Below are positions 7,790-15,197 of a DNA stretch of 64,000 nucleotides, piece after piece. The position numbers and the translations under genes were made by a program. The notes under the pieces are model-generated. The model worked only from the letters and a program-made list of their open reading frames with translations, ran no database searches and was not told the DNA's origin. Positions within the stretch are counted from its first letter, which is position 1, and every line of letters begins with the position of its first letter. This DNA comes from Rhodospirillaceae bacterium (GTDB taxonomy: Bacteria > Pseudomonadota > Alphaproteobacteria > MPNO01 > UBA2964), in NCBI GenBank assembly GCA_002709075.1, contig PAPV01000019.1, positions 1-64,000 of the forward strand, written 5' to 3'.

Positions 7790-7827
7790 GCATCTTCGGT
7801 GCATTCATCCACCAACGGTGGATGAAT
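7790..7827 (+). promoter_or_regulatory. Tandem hairpins that bury the start codon of the 131-aa ORF
   Basis: Two hairpins lie back to back. TGCATC...GGTGCA closes a small loop, then ATTCATCCACC (7803-7813) pairs perfectly with GGTGGATGAAT (7817-7827) around AAC. The ATG at 7822 is inside the second 3' arm and no ribosome-binding site precedes it. If this ATG is used, the stem would occlude it. If not, translation starts at the in-frame ATG at 7858. Alternatively these are protein-binding sites. Confidence 0.45.
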
Positions 7828-8217
7828 TGGTTAACTAAATTTCACCTAAATAGTTCTATGAAAGACATGGTAGAACTAACAAGACTTTTTCTAAATGAGA
7901 CACCAGACAGTGACGATTTAGAACTCTTGAATGAATTCATCGGACTGAGAACTGGTGCAATCGTGATGGGATTAGGAAAAGTTAAACAATATGCAACAAG
8001 ACTAGACCAAGAGATTAATTCACTCAGAGCAGACTTATCAGACCTCAGAAAATCTTCACCAGAAGATGGCCCTCGGAAACTTGCTGATGCATTAGAAACG
8101 ATGGGGAAAATTTTCTGGTTACAAAGAAAGATGGGAATGTATACCGCACTAACTGCTGCCGCGACTGGTGTGGGTGTAGAGAAAACAAATAAGTTACTCA
8201 AGAAACGCGGGAAGTAG
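7822..8217 (+). CDS. Hypothetical protein, 131 aa, helical with likely coiled coil
   Basis: No family recognised. Residues about 54-80 (YATRLDQEINSLRADLSDLRKSS) have heptad-like spacing of hydrophobic residues. A small-residue stretch (TALTAAATGVGV) lies near the C-terminus, before a basic LLKKRGK tail. There is no signal peptide. The annotated start lies within a perfect hairpin and has no ribosome site; an in-frame ATG at 7858 is an alternative. It sits between the nuclease and int2 in the nested element and is the only cargo gene with no assignable role. Confidence 0.5.
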   Translation: MNWLTKFHLNSSMKDMVELTRLFLNETPDSDDLELLNEFIGLRTGAIVMGLGKVKQYATRLDQEINSLRADLSDLRKSSPEDGPRKLADALETMGKIFWLQRKMGMYTALTAAATGVGVEKTNKLLKKRGK

Positions 8218-8379
8218 AGGTGCGACTCCTTCATTTGCGGAAAAGAAAACGGAAGATGCATTTTAATAGCGTTCCTTTGTGTTCTAAATCAGGTATCTAT
8301 GGTTTCGTAAAATATTGTTTTCCCTGAATCAAAACTGGGACACCCAGGCAATCTATAAATGCATTTAAGACACCTCTAT

Positions 8380-9369
8380 TCATAGAGAAAAGGCAGCATA
8401 TTTTTTGAATACATTTTCTGGATTGAGGTGGGTGTATCTGAACAACTGTCTTACATCTTTATGTCCAGATATGAGTGCCACTTCTGGCACTGACATTCCC
8501 ATCTCAAAGAACCTTGAGACTGCTTCATGTCTTAAGTCATGAAATCGTAAATCGGTAATACCTGCTTTTTTGCGTGCTCTGTTCCATGCAAGACGGAGAC
8601 AAGTGGCAGAGATAGGAAAGACTCTCTCATCGGTTTGAGGCCCTCTCTGAAGAATTGCTGTGCACCTTCTAGTTAGGGGCACTCGTCTATCTTCCTCATT
8701 CTTCGTGTCAAAAAGAGATGCAAAACCATTATCTAAGTCAACATCACACCATCTGAGTTTCAGCATCTCAGAACGACGCATACCAGTTTCAATTGCAAAC
8801 TCAATTATGGAACAGATATAGATATTGCGTTGAGATGATGCGGCAACGAGGAGGCGTTCTTTTTCGTCACCGATAAGACGCCTCGTTCTCGCTTTAGAAC
8901 CCTTTGGAAACTGAATATCTTTGATTGGGTTGTAGGGTATCCCATATCCCCATTTCTTAATTGCGGTATCCAGAACTCTTTTTATGAGTGCGAGTTCTGA
9001 ACCAACACTCCCACCTTTCACAACTTTTAACCTGTCATCACGATATTGGATGAAGTGTTGTTTGGTTAGATAGCGAATATCTAACTCACCAATCCATCTC
9101 TTAGCGATGGATTTCAATCGACAGGTTTCAGGCCCACAACCTTTGTGATTAGGAGAAATTTCTTCTGCATATTTGAGAAGGAGTTCTTTCAGCGTAACTT
9201 TGGTTTCAATGATTAAATCTGGAACAGGGGCAGATTTGAGTTTGTGTTCAAGTTCATTGACCCAAACAACAGCATCAGACTTCTTAGAGAATGATTTGGT
9301 GAAACTTCTCCATCCAGCAATCCTCACCTGAGCATTCCAAGACTTACCTCTTTTACGCACACAACCCAT
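8380..9369 (-). CDS. Complete tyrosine recombinase (int2) of the nested element
   Basis: The 329-aa protein has all parts of a phage-type integrase: an N-terminal arm-binding region (RKRGKSWNAQVRIAGWRSF), a SAM-like core-binding domain, and a catalytic domain. Catalytic residues are visible in TGMRRSEML (first Arg), FHDLRHEAV (HxxR), SGHKDVRQL and RYTHL (nucleophile Tyr). It is full length and undamaged. Its start is about 15 bases from one copy of the 21-base repeat and about 105 bases from the tRNA-Arg att junction, so it is placed as the enzyme that moved this element. It resembles int1 in the catalytic region but is clearly a different gene. Confidence 0.93.
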   Translation of the reverse strand: MGCVRKRGKSWNAQVRIAGWRSFTKSFSKKSDAVVWVNELEHKLKSAPVPDLIIETKVTLKELLLKYAEEISPNHKGCGPETCRLKSIAKRWIGELDIRYLTKQHFIQYRDDRLKVVKGGSVGSELALIKRVLDTAIKKWGYGIPYNPIKDIQFPKGSKARTRRLIGDEKERLLVAASSQRNIYICSIIEFAIETGMRRSEMLKLRWCDVDLDNGFASLFDTKNEEDRRVPLTRRCTAILQRGPQTDERVFPISATCLRLAWNRARKKAGITDLRFHDLRHEAVSRFFEMGMSVPEVALISGHKDVRQLFRYTHLNPENVFKKYAAFSL

Positions 9370-9383
9370 TGATTTGACCTTTC

Positions 9384-9404
9384 ACTGTGTCAAATCTGTG
9401 TCAA
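9384..9404. repeat. 21-bp direct repeat, copy 2 (likely arm-type integrase site)
   Basis: This is identical to the copy at 5311-5331. It lies directly upstream of the int2 start and inside the right end of the nested element. Binding of the integrase here could also regulate int2 transcription. Confidence 0.65.
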
Positions 9405-9473
9405 AACTGAAGTTTTTTGATAACAGACTGAAATCAAAAAAATCGTAAATATATGAATATATTAAAAGATTTA

Positions 9474-9518
9474 TGGCGCACTCGAGAGGATTCGAACCTC
9501 TGACCTCTGCCTTCGGAG
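9474..9518 (-). other. att junction: 3' half of tRNA-Arg(CCG), not a functional tRNA
   Basis: On the minus strand the 45 bases read as anticodon loop CTCCGAA (anticodon CCG), 3' anticodon stem GGCAG, variable loop AGGTC, T-arm AGAGG/CCTCT with TTCGAAT, acceptor strand CGAGTGC, discriminator G and CCA. Directly upstream the bases belong to int1 coding sequence and do not pair with the anticodon stem, so no tRNA can form. The int1 frame reads through this piece (EVRGSNPLECA), which explains the odd C-terminus of the 277-aa ORF in the track. Confidence 0.92.
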
Positions 9519-10203
9519 AAAGAGGCACATTTCTTGTGGCTCCATTCTTAGTCTCCGGCAAATGAACATATTTCTTCTCCAGAAACACATACTGCCATTG
9601 GAGTTTTAGCAGCTCCCCTCTTCTCATGGCGGTCTCAATGGCAAACAGCATGAGAGGTTTGGTCCATATATTTGTTATTTGGTTCAGACCATGAAGGAGT
9701 TTTTCTTCTTCGCCTTCCTCTAACCTTCTATTTCTAGAACTACTAGGAGGTGGCTTTCTGATCTTAGACACAGGATTACAGGTTAGCTCATAACCCCAAT
9801 CTTGCATCGCTACGGTAAAGATATGAGACAACAACGTCAGCTCACGCAGAACGGTAGAAGGTTGAACCAGTTCCAATCGGTTATCGCGATACTGAGCAAT
9901 ATGAGATTGTGTAATGTTGTGAATGGGAAGTTCAGATAGGAATGATTGCTTCAAACCTTTTAATCTAAATTTTTCTATCTCGTGTGACTTTTTATCTACC
10001 GAGACGGTTTTCTCGTAGCGATTGATAATATCCAGAAATAGATATGAAGATTGGGGTATTAATCCATTTTCTAAATCGATCTCTGTCTGTCTAGACCATC
10101 TCAGCGCATCTTCTCTTCTGCCGAAGCTTTTACAGAGTGTTCTTGAGCCCTTCCGTCTGACCCTTACGTAGTAGCGACCTAGCTTCTTTGTAATACTCGC
10201 CAT
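9515..10203 (-). pseudogene. int1, N-terminal half of a split tyrosine recombinase
   Basis: The frame encodes the arm-binding and core-binding domains and the start of the catalytic domain, including ETAMRRGELLKLQW with the first catalytic Arg, and stops being integrase at NVPLSP. After that the reading frame continues through tRNA sequence to a stop at 9382. HxxR and the nucleophile Tyr are missing here and are found in the fragment at 4944-5227. The start is taken as ATG at 10203, preceded by GGGGAG 11 bases upstream; the track uses GTG at 10215. The gene begins about 130 bases from the 3' end of tRNA-Pro. Reconstructed length is 322 aa, normal for the family. Confidence 0.9.
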
Positions 10204-10330
10204 AATCTTTTTCACTCCCCTAATGGAGCAGGAATGGAGAAAAAAAGAAAAACGACAAACGTGCCGATGACCGCCAGAATTATCTCTAAACGTAAATATC
10301 TGACAACATTGCAGCTTTCGGAACGATTTA

Positions 10331-10407
10331 TGGTCGGAGTGAGAGGATTTGAACCTCCGGCCCCTGCCTCCCGAAGACAGTGCTCTACCAGGCTGAGCTA
10401 CACTCCG
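10331..10407 (-). tRNA. tRNA-Pro (anticodon CGG)
   Basis: The minus strand folds as a standard 77-base tRNA with encoded CCA. The acceptor is CGGAGTG with CACTCCG and discriminator A. The D-arm is GCTCAGCCTGGTAGAGC, the anticodon arm CTGTC-TTCGGGA-GGCAG gives CGG, and the T-arm is CGGAGGTTCAAATCCTC with one variation. All arms pair, so it looks functional. The outer element's integrase lies just downstream of its 3' end, so it is the likely primary attachment site of that element. Confidence 0.93.
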
Positions 10408-11105
10408 CAGTTTACCACGCTAGCAAAATTCCAAAACTATAATGACATACGGAATACGGATTGTGAATCCTTGAAAAAAAACTGTGTATATTCAATCTCA
10501 AATAATTAAACCTGAATTGGTCTGATACGACGAGGGCCCGTTTAAAATATGCCACTGTTGTTCATGTTATGTACAAATTTTTTAACGAAATTAATAAAAA
10601 AATGGAAAACATTATTAAAAGTAGATGTTTCCTGGAATTGTTATAGTTCCCGGTTACAGGAACAATGATTTAGTTGTTTTATTTATTTTTGATTTAAAAG
10701 TTGGATCTATTGATAGCAACTTTTGGTGTTTCTCTCCCCTCCAGAACATCTAGTGATTTGCGTTGCAGAAGATGGAGAAATGATAATGGCTATTGTCATG
10801 TTAATCACTGTTTCAATTAATGCCCCCGATAAATTATCGATATTGTGTAAAGGTGATGGGTGCCATGGTGATAAAGGAGGGCAATGAGGCCATACTTTAT
10901 ATTTCAGCAATCTTGCAAAAATGGCTGGTGGAAAAGAATTTCCAAATGTAATGACAATTGTTTCAGCTTCCCAGTTTCCGGGTGCAAAAAGTTTTTGCAT
11001 TAAGCAAAAGGACCTCTATTTCTATGGGCTCGTGCATTAGATGGTCCACCCTCAAAGGTTAGCCGGAACTGGAGTCCATGGCAGCGTCGGCTAATGTTTA
11101 AAGAT
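10408..11105. other. About 700 bases without a supportable gene
   Basis: Only short frames occur. The 97-aa minus-strand ORF at 10707-11000 has low-complexity composition and no family resemblance. A short plus-strand frame from 10798 contains CKGDGCHGDKGG, faintly like a cytochrome c site, but the spacing is wrong for CxxCH and the frame stops at once. It may be a relic. Otherwise I see nothing here. Confidence 0.5.
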
Positions 11106-11150
11106 GCTGTTAATCAACAGTGAAGTTGGTCAATATGAACGATTAACAGC
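11106..11150. terminator. Hairpin overlapping the end of the polyprenyl synthase gene
   Basis: GCTGTTAATC (11106-11115) pairs with GATTAACAGC (11141-11150), a 10-bp perfect stem with a 25-base loop, right at the 3' end of the minus-strand synthase gene. There is no clear T-run, so a terminator role is only plausible. Confidence 0.35.
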
Positions 11151-12167
11151 AAAATCTATGGCTTCTAACAACGCACGTTTATATTCGCTGTCAGGGAAAA
11201 TTTCAAGATTGGTCGCTGCTTTTTTCCCAAAATATTGTGCTCTGCCGATTGTAGCTTTCATGGCACCACTAGCCTCCAGCATTTGTGTTGCACGTTTTAA
11301 ATCACCCCTCTTTTGCTCCATATCTTCTAGGGTTCTGCGCCAAAAAGCTTTACCATCATCATCCGCGGATTGGAACGCTAAAACCACAGGCAAGGTTATT
11401 TTACCCTCCCGAAAATCGTCCCCCACGGTTTTTCCTAACGTTGCCTGCCGAGCTGAATAATCAAGAACATCATCAATTAATTGAAAAGCCATGCCTATGT
11501 TAAGTCCAAAAGTCTCCAAAGCCTCACGTTCCTCGGGTGATCTATTGCAGATAACCGGACCAATTTCGGTAGCTGCAGCAAAAAGTTTTGCGGTTTTGGC
11601 TTCTATTACTTCGAGATAATCGCTTTCTTTTGTATCAGTATCATTTGCGGTAACTAATTGATGTACTTCCCCCTCCGCGATTACAGCTGAGGCTCGTGAG
11701 AGTATCCGAAGTACGTCGATCGAGCCATCTGCCACCATAAGTTCAAAGGCGCGTGAAAAGAGAAAGTCCCCAACCAGAACACTCGATTTGTTGCCCCAAA
11801 CTGTGTTAGCTGTTGCGGTACCTCGCCTCATGTCACTCTCATCAATAACATCATCGTGTAGTAGTGTTGCTGTGTGGATAAATTCAACACAGGCGGCGAG
11901 ATTTACATGTCTATCACCCTGATAACCGCATAATTTGGCCGAACTCAGAGTGAGCATAGGTCGCAATCTCTTACCTCCTGAAGCAATGATGTGCCCTGCC
12001 AACTGCGGAATTAGCATTACAGGACTTTGCATTTGTTCCATAATCACAGCATTTACAGCACTAATGTCGGTTTTTGTTAATTCAAATAACAAATCCAACG
12101 ATGGTTTCTGGGGACTATCACGATTTTCGTTTAAATTAACAATTACGGTCACTATTTTCTCTTTCAA
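11130..12167 (-). CDS. Polyprenyl diphosphate synthase (ubiquinone side chain)
   Basis: This trans-isoprenyl diphosphate synthase adds isopentenyl units to make the long tail of ubiquinone. Motifs: GGKRLRP (about 64-70), first aspartate-rich motif DDVID (105-109) followed by DMRRG, and second aspartate motif within FQLIDDVLDY (about 230). Length of 345 aa is typical of octaprenyl or decaprenyl synthases (IspB/DdsA type); product chain length cannot be read safely. The track start is a TTG; GTG at 12152, with GAAAGAG upstream, would give MTVIVNLN and is at least as good. It is divergent from the DUF2007 gene across about 75 bases. Confidence 0.9.
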   Translation of the reverse strand: MKEKIVTVIVNLNENRDSPQKPSLDLLFELTKTDISAVNAVIMEQMQSPVMLIPQLAGHIIASGGKRLRPMLTLSSAKLCGYQGDRHVNLAACVEFIHTATLLHDDVIDESDMRRGTATANTVWGNKSSVLVGDFLFSRAFELMVADGSIDVLRILSRASAVIAEGEVHQLVTANDTDTKESDYLEVIEAKTAKLFAAATEIGPVICNRSPEEREALETFGLNIGMAFQLIDDVLDYSARQATLGKTVGDDFREGKITLPVVLAFQSADDDGKAFWRRTLEDMEQKRGDLKRATQMLEASGAMKATIGRAQYFGKKAATNLEIFPDSEYKRALLEAIDFAVNRSY

Positions 12168-12242
12168 TGTTTGTGTTGACCAAAACTTTTAACTATTACC
12201 TTATACACATAATATACATACATATATTGCGCGGTAAGTAGA

Positions 12243-12461
12243 ATGAAAGTCCTTGTGAAAACAAATAATATTGTTTTGTTGTCTTGGTTGCGGGCTTTAT
12301 TGAAGTCCGAAATGATTAAAACATACATATTGGATAACCACGCCAGTATACTTGAAGGAAGTACTTCAGCAATTCAAAGAAGGCTCGTGGTTGATGAAAT
12401 TGACTATGAATCGGCTAAACAAATTTTGGCTGATGCCGGTGAGGGACAACATCTTGAATAG
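12243..12461 (+). CDS. DUF2007-type small protein
   Basis: The 72-aa protein resembles the DUF2007 family, often labelled putative signal-transducing protein: MKVLVKTNN at the start, an HASILEGSTSAIQRRLVVDE centre and a closing AKQILADAGE. Function is unknown. Genes of this family commonly precede a TrmN6-like methyltransferase in alphaproteobacteria, as here, and its end overlaps the probable start of that gene, which suggests coupled translation. Confidence 0.75.
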   Translation: MKVLVKTNNIVLLSWLRALLKSEMIKTYILDNHASILEGSTSAIQRRLVVDEIDYESAKQILADAGEGQHLE

Positions 12462-13236
12462 GGGTAATGAGCATACTTTGTCATTGACGGATTGGCCGGA
12501 AGACAGTTTGTCGGAAGATTATCTTTTGGGAAGAAAAATAATACTCTTCCAGCCTAAACAGGGCTTTCGAGCTTCAATTGATGCAGTATTTATGGCTGCA
12601 GCAGTGCCAGCTAAAAAGGGACAAAGAATTTTTGAGGCAGGCAGTGGCAGTGGAGCTGCTGCTTTGTGTTTGGCACAACGTGTTGCAGATATACAGATTG
12701 TTGGGATTGAAATTTTGCCAGAGATGGTAAGTTTAGCGAGCTACAATATTCGTGTAAATGGAAAAGCCGAGCACGTGACTGTCATAAATGGAGATATCAC
12801 TGGATTGCAACCACCAAATTTGTACGGTGTTTTTGATCACGCTATGGTTAATCCACCATTTTTGAAGGATACTGATGGAAACTTACCCAAAAATCCAATA
12901 AAAGCGAGGGCAAAGACGCTCAGTGAATATTCATTGGCTGATTGGATCTCGGGAATTTGCATGAATATCAAACGGCGCGGTACAATTACTATGATTTGGA
13001 GAGCCGATCGTTTAGATTGCGCACTTACTGCACTTCATAAAGAATTTGGAGAAATTTGTCTTTTTCCTTTTTGGCCCAAGCTTGGCAAATCAGCCAAACG
13101 GGTATTGATAAGGGCTCGAAAGGGAGTTAAATCTCCCATGAAATTGTCAGCAGGTTTGACTGTTCATAAGGATACTGGAGAGTATACTTGTGCTTGTGAA
13201 TCTGTTTTAAAATACGGACAACCATTGGTTTTCTAA
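12454..13236 (+). CDS. TrmN6-like N6-adenine methyltransferase
   Basis: AdoMet-dependent methyltransferase related to the enzyme that modifies adenosine 37 of tRNA-Val. Visible motifs are FEAGSGSGAAALCLAQR (motif I) and MVNPPFL (the NPPY/F catalytic motif of N6-adenine enzymes), with the LGRKIILFQPKQGFRASID entry typical of the group. The track start at 12352 overlaps DUF2007 almost halfway and adds unrelated residues. I prefer TTG at 12454, 8 bases after GAGGGA and overlapping the DUF2007 stop; GTG at 12439 is an alternative. About 260 aa is normal. Substrate is inferred from the family. Confidence 0.8.
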   Translation: MNRGNEHTLSLTDWPEDSLSEDYLLGRKIILFQPKQGFRASIDAVFMAAAVPAKKGQRIFEAGSGSGAAALCLAQRVADIQIVGIEILPEMVSLASYNIRVNGKAEHVTVINGDITGLQPPNLYGVFDHAMVNPPFLKDTDGNLPKNPIKARAKTLSEYSLADWISGICMNIKRRGTITMIWRADRLDCALTALHKEFGEICLFPFWPKLGKSAKRVLIRARKGVKSPMKLSAGLTVHKDTGEYTCACESVLKYGQPLVF

Positions 13237-13280
13237 TTTTTACAATTGGCTCAAATGCTTTAATCCATTATTTTAATCAC

Positions 13281-14132
13281 ATGATAAATAAACTACTTAA
13301 AATTTTACCTATTAAACGTTTTCGAAATCCTGATCCAATAGTTTCAGTTTTGAGGCTTCATGGGGTGATAGGCCGGGCAGGGCCAATCGGATCAAGTGGA
13401 TTGAGTCAACAATCACTGGACAAAGATATAGAAAAAGCTTTCTCGATCAATCGGGCTTGTGCTGTTGCACTTTCTATAAATTCACCGGGGGGTTCGCCAG
13501 TTCAGTCCTCACTGATTGCAAAGCGTATTCGCAATCTGTCAGGTGAAAAAAATATACCTGTGTTTGGGTTTGTTGAGGATGTCGCTGCAAGTGGAGGTTA
13601 TTGGTTGGCTTGTGCTGCTGATGAAATTTTTGCGGATGAAAATTCAATAGTTGGATCTATTGGTGTAATCTCAGCGGGTTTTGGGTTTGTGGATGCACTA
13701 GAAAAACTTGGTGTAGAGCGAAGAGTCCATGCATCCGGAAATAATAAAGCTATGCTTGATCCTTTCCGTCCCGAAGACCCAAAAGAAATAAAAAAGCTTT
13801 TAGCCATACAAAAAGAAATACATCAGAATTTTAAAAATCTTGTTTCAAAAAGACGTGGCGAAAAGATTCGGGTTACCAAGAAAAATTTGTTTGAGGGGGA
13901 TATATGGACAGGTCGTCAGGCAGAAGAACTTGGATTGGTTGACGGGATCGGAGATTTACAAACAGTTATGAGGAAACGTTTTGGAGATAAAACAAAGTTT
14001 AAAAATATTAATCACCGTCAGGGTCCTATCCGTCGAATTCTTGGTGGTGGAGAGTCACATATGCGTGAGAGAGTCCTGCTAGGATTAGACATTATAGAGG
14101 AATGGTCCGTATGGAAACGGTTCGGGCTATAG
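13281..14132 (+). CDS. S49-family signal peptide peptidase (SppA/SohB-like)
   Basis: Serine-lysine peptidase that degrades cleaved signal peptides or membrane protein fragments at the inner membrane. The core shows SINSPGGSP, then EDVAASGGYWLACAADEI with the nucleophile Ser, SIVGSIGVI, and GNNKAMLDPFRP carrying the general-base Lys. At 283 aa it is the short form. The N-terminal membrane anchor is weak here (only KLLKILPIKRFR precedes the domain), so it may be peripheral. It follows the methyltransferase on the same strand with a 44-base gap. Confidence 0.88.
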   Translation: MINKLLKILPIKRFRNPDPIVSVLRLHGVIGRAGPIGSSGLSQQSLDKDIEKAFSINRACAVALSINSPGGSPVQSSLIAKRIRNLSGEKNIPVFGFVEDVAASGGYWLACAADEIFADENSIVGSIGVISAGFGFVDALEKLGVERRVHASGNNKAMLDPFRPEDPKEIKKLLAIQKEIHQNFKNLVSKRRGEKIRVTKKNLFEGDIWTGRQAEELGLVDGIGDLQTVMRKRFGDKTKFKNINHRQGPIRRILGGGESHMRERVLLGLDIIEEWSVWKRFGL

Positions 14133-14316
14133 TTTTAGGTGCAGAAATCTTCACCCTAAACTTGAAAGCCGCTCTATACAGGATAATAACTATTTTTCGT
14201 TTGTATTTATATTTGAAGTTCAATTAATTAAGGATTCTTTTTTCTGTACTTCTTGACCAGAAAACAGGGTCGGATTAAATTTTAAAATTGCGTAAAATCC
14301 GTTTGGGTCCAACCAG

Positions 14317-15195
14317 ATGAACTCATCCTTGAAATATGATCAATCGTTTCAGAATTTGATACTACGGCTTCATAAATTTTGGAGTGAGAAGGGCTGTATC
14401 ATTTTGCAACCTTACGACATGGAGGTTGGAGCGGGAACCTTTCATCCGGCAACTACCTTGAGGGCAGTAGGGCCAAAACATTGGAAAGCTGCCTACGTCC
14501 AGCCATCTCGTAGGCCTACGGATGGGCGCTATGGCGAAAATCCAAATCGTTTGCAACATTACTACCAGTACCAAGTTATATTAAAACCCTCACCCGAAGA
14601 AAGTCAGCGGCTTTATCTCGACAGTTTAAGGGAACTCGGCATTGATCCTTTGAAACACGATATACGGTTTGTTGAGGATGATTGGGAGAGCCCTACACTA
14701 GGTGCAGCGGGGTTGGGCTGGGAAGTATGGTGTGATGGAATGGAAGTAACTCAATTTACTTACTTCCAACAAGTTGGTGGCATTGAATGCAATCCGGTTT
14801 CAGTCGAACTTACGTATGGATTAGAGCGGTTAGCAATGTATATTCAAGGAGTGGAGAATGTTTTTGAATTAGATTTTAATGGTGCAGGCGTCTCTTATGG
14901 AGATGTGTTTATGCAACAGGAAATAGAATTTTCCGCGTATAATTTTGAGTTTGCGGATCCAAAAAAACTTCGTCGACAATTTTCCGACGCGGAAAACGAG
15001 TGTTCGAAGCTCATCGATAATGATTTACCGCTACCCGCATATGATCAATGTATTAAGTGTAGCCATATTTTTAACTTGCTTGATTCTCGTGGTGCTGTGA
15101 GTGTAACCGAACGGGCTGCTTACATTGGCCGTGTTCGCACATTGGCGCGTGGCTGTTGTGAGTCGTGGTACAAAAAAATGAGCGGTGTAGCTTAA
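14317..15195 (+). CDS. glyQ: Glycyl-tRNA synthetase alpha subunit
   Basis: Catalytic subunit of the bacterial alpha2beta2 glycyl-tRNA synthetase, which activates glycine and charges tRNA-Gly in the cytosol. Family signatures are clear: [43 protein letters not shown], and [18 protein letters not shown]. Length of 292 aa is standard. The beta-subunit gene starts 2 bases after this stop, so the two are co-transcribed. Confidence 0.98.
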   Translation: MNSSLKYDQSFQNLILRLHKFWSEKGCIILQPYDMEVGAGTFHPATTLRAVGPKHWKAAYVQPSRRPTDGRYGENPNRLQHYYQYQVILKPSPEESQRLYLDSLRELGIDPLKHDIRFVEDDWESPTLGAAGLGWEVWCDGMEVTQFTYFQQVGGIECNPVSVELTYGLERLAMYIQGVENVFELDFNGAGVSYGDVFMQQEIEFSAYNFEFADPKKLRRQFSDAENECSKLIDNDLPLPAYDQCIKCSHIFNLLDSRGAVSVTERAAYIGRVRTLARGCCESWYKKMSGVA

Positions 15196-15197
15196 AC

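Larger units (their letters stand above)
5224..9518. mobile_element. Nested 4.29-kb integrative element carrying a restriction-modification system, inserted into int1
   Basis: The element is bounded by tRNA-Arg(CCG) pieces: 22 bases at the left end and 45 bases at the right end, sharing the 4-base overlap CTCC. If the ends are joined, as in a circular form, they give a continuous tRNA sequence from the D-arm through a CTGCC/GGCAG anticodon stem with loop CTCCGAA to the CCA end. Removing 4291 bases (5224-9514) restores a complete int1 frame (323 codons from the ATG at 10203). Inside are int2, a 131-aa ORF, the nuclease and the methyltransferase. A 21-base direct repeat lies just inside each end. 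All of this is read directly from the sequence; the order of events is inference. Confidence 0.88.
890..10330. mobile_element. Outer integrated element (satellite-like) next to tRNA-Pro(CGG)
   Basis: The int1 gene starts about 130 bases from the 3' end of an intact tRNA-Pro, the usual arrangement of an element integrated at a tRNA. It is followed on the same strand by a basic protein, a 102-aa protein and a primase-helicase, then by the Csf3-like and other accessory genes. I searched the left side by eye for a copy of the tRNA-Pro 3' end and found none, so the left boundary is uncertain. The break in the glycosyltransferase near base 785-890 is the best candidate. The element is itself interrupted by the nested element at 5224-9518. 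Confidence 0.5.

Noticed and set aside
7560-7830. Retron or type III toxin-antitoxin RNA
   Set aside because: No reverse transcriptase, no short tandem RNA repeats and no ToxN-like protein nearby.
9382-9518. C-terminal tail of the 277-aa ORF (EVRGSNPLECA...)
   Set aside because: It is translation of the tRNA-Arg fragment and downstream DNA, not integrase protein.
4944-10203. SSV-type integrase that is naturally partitioned on its own integration
   Set aside because: The insert has its own complete integrase and the tRNA pieces belong to the insert's ends, so nested insertion explains the data better than self-partition of int1.
10234-10509. 91-aa ORF containing VRGFEPPAPASRRQCSTRLSYTP
   Set aside because: This is the antisense of tRNA-Pro(CGG), a well-known false ORF pattern.
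10798-10890. Cytochrome c haem motif (CKGDGCH)
   Set aside because: Spacing is Cx4CH rather than CxxCH, and the frame stops immediately afterwards.
10707-11000. 97-aa minus-strand ORF
   Set aside because: No ribosome site, odd composition and no family resemblance; likely chance.
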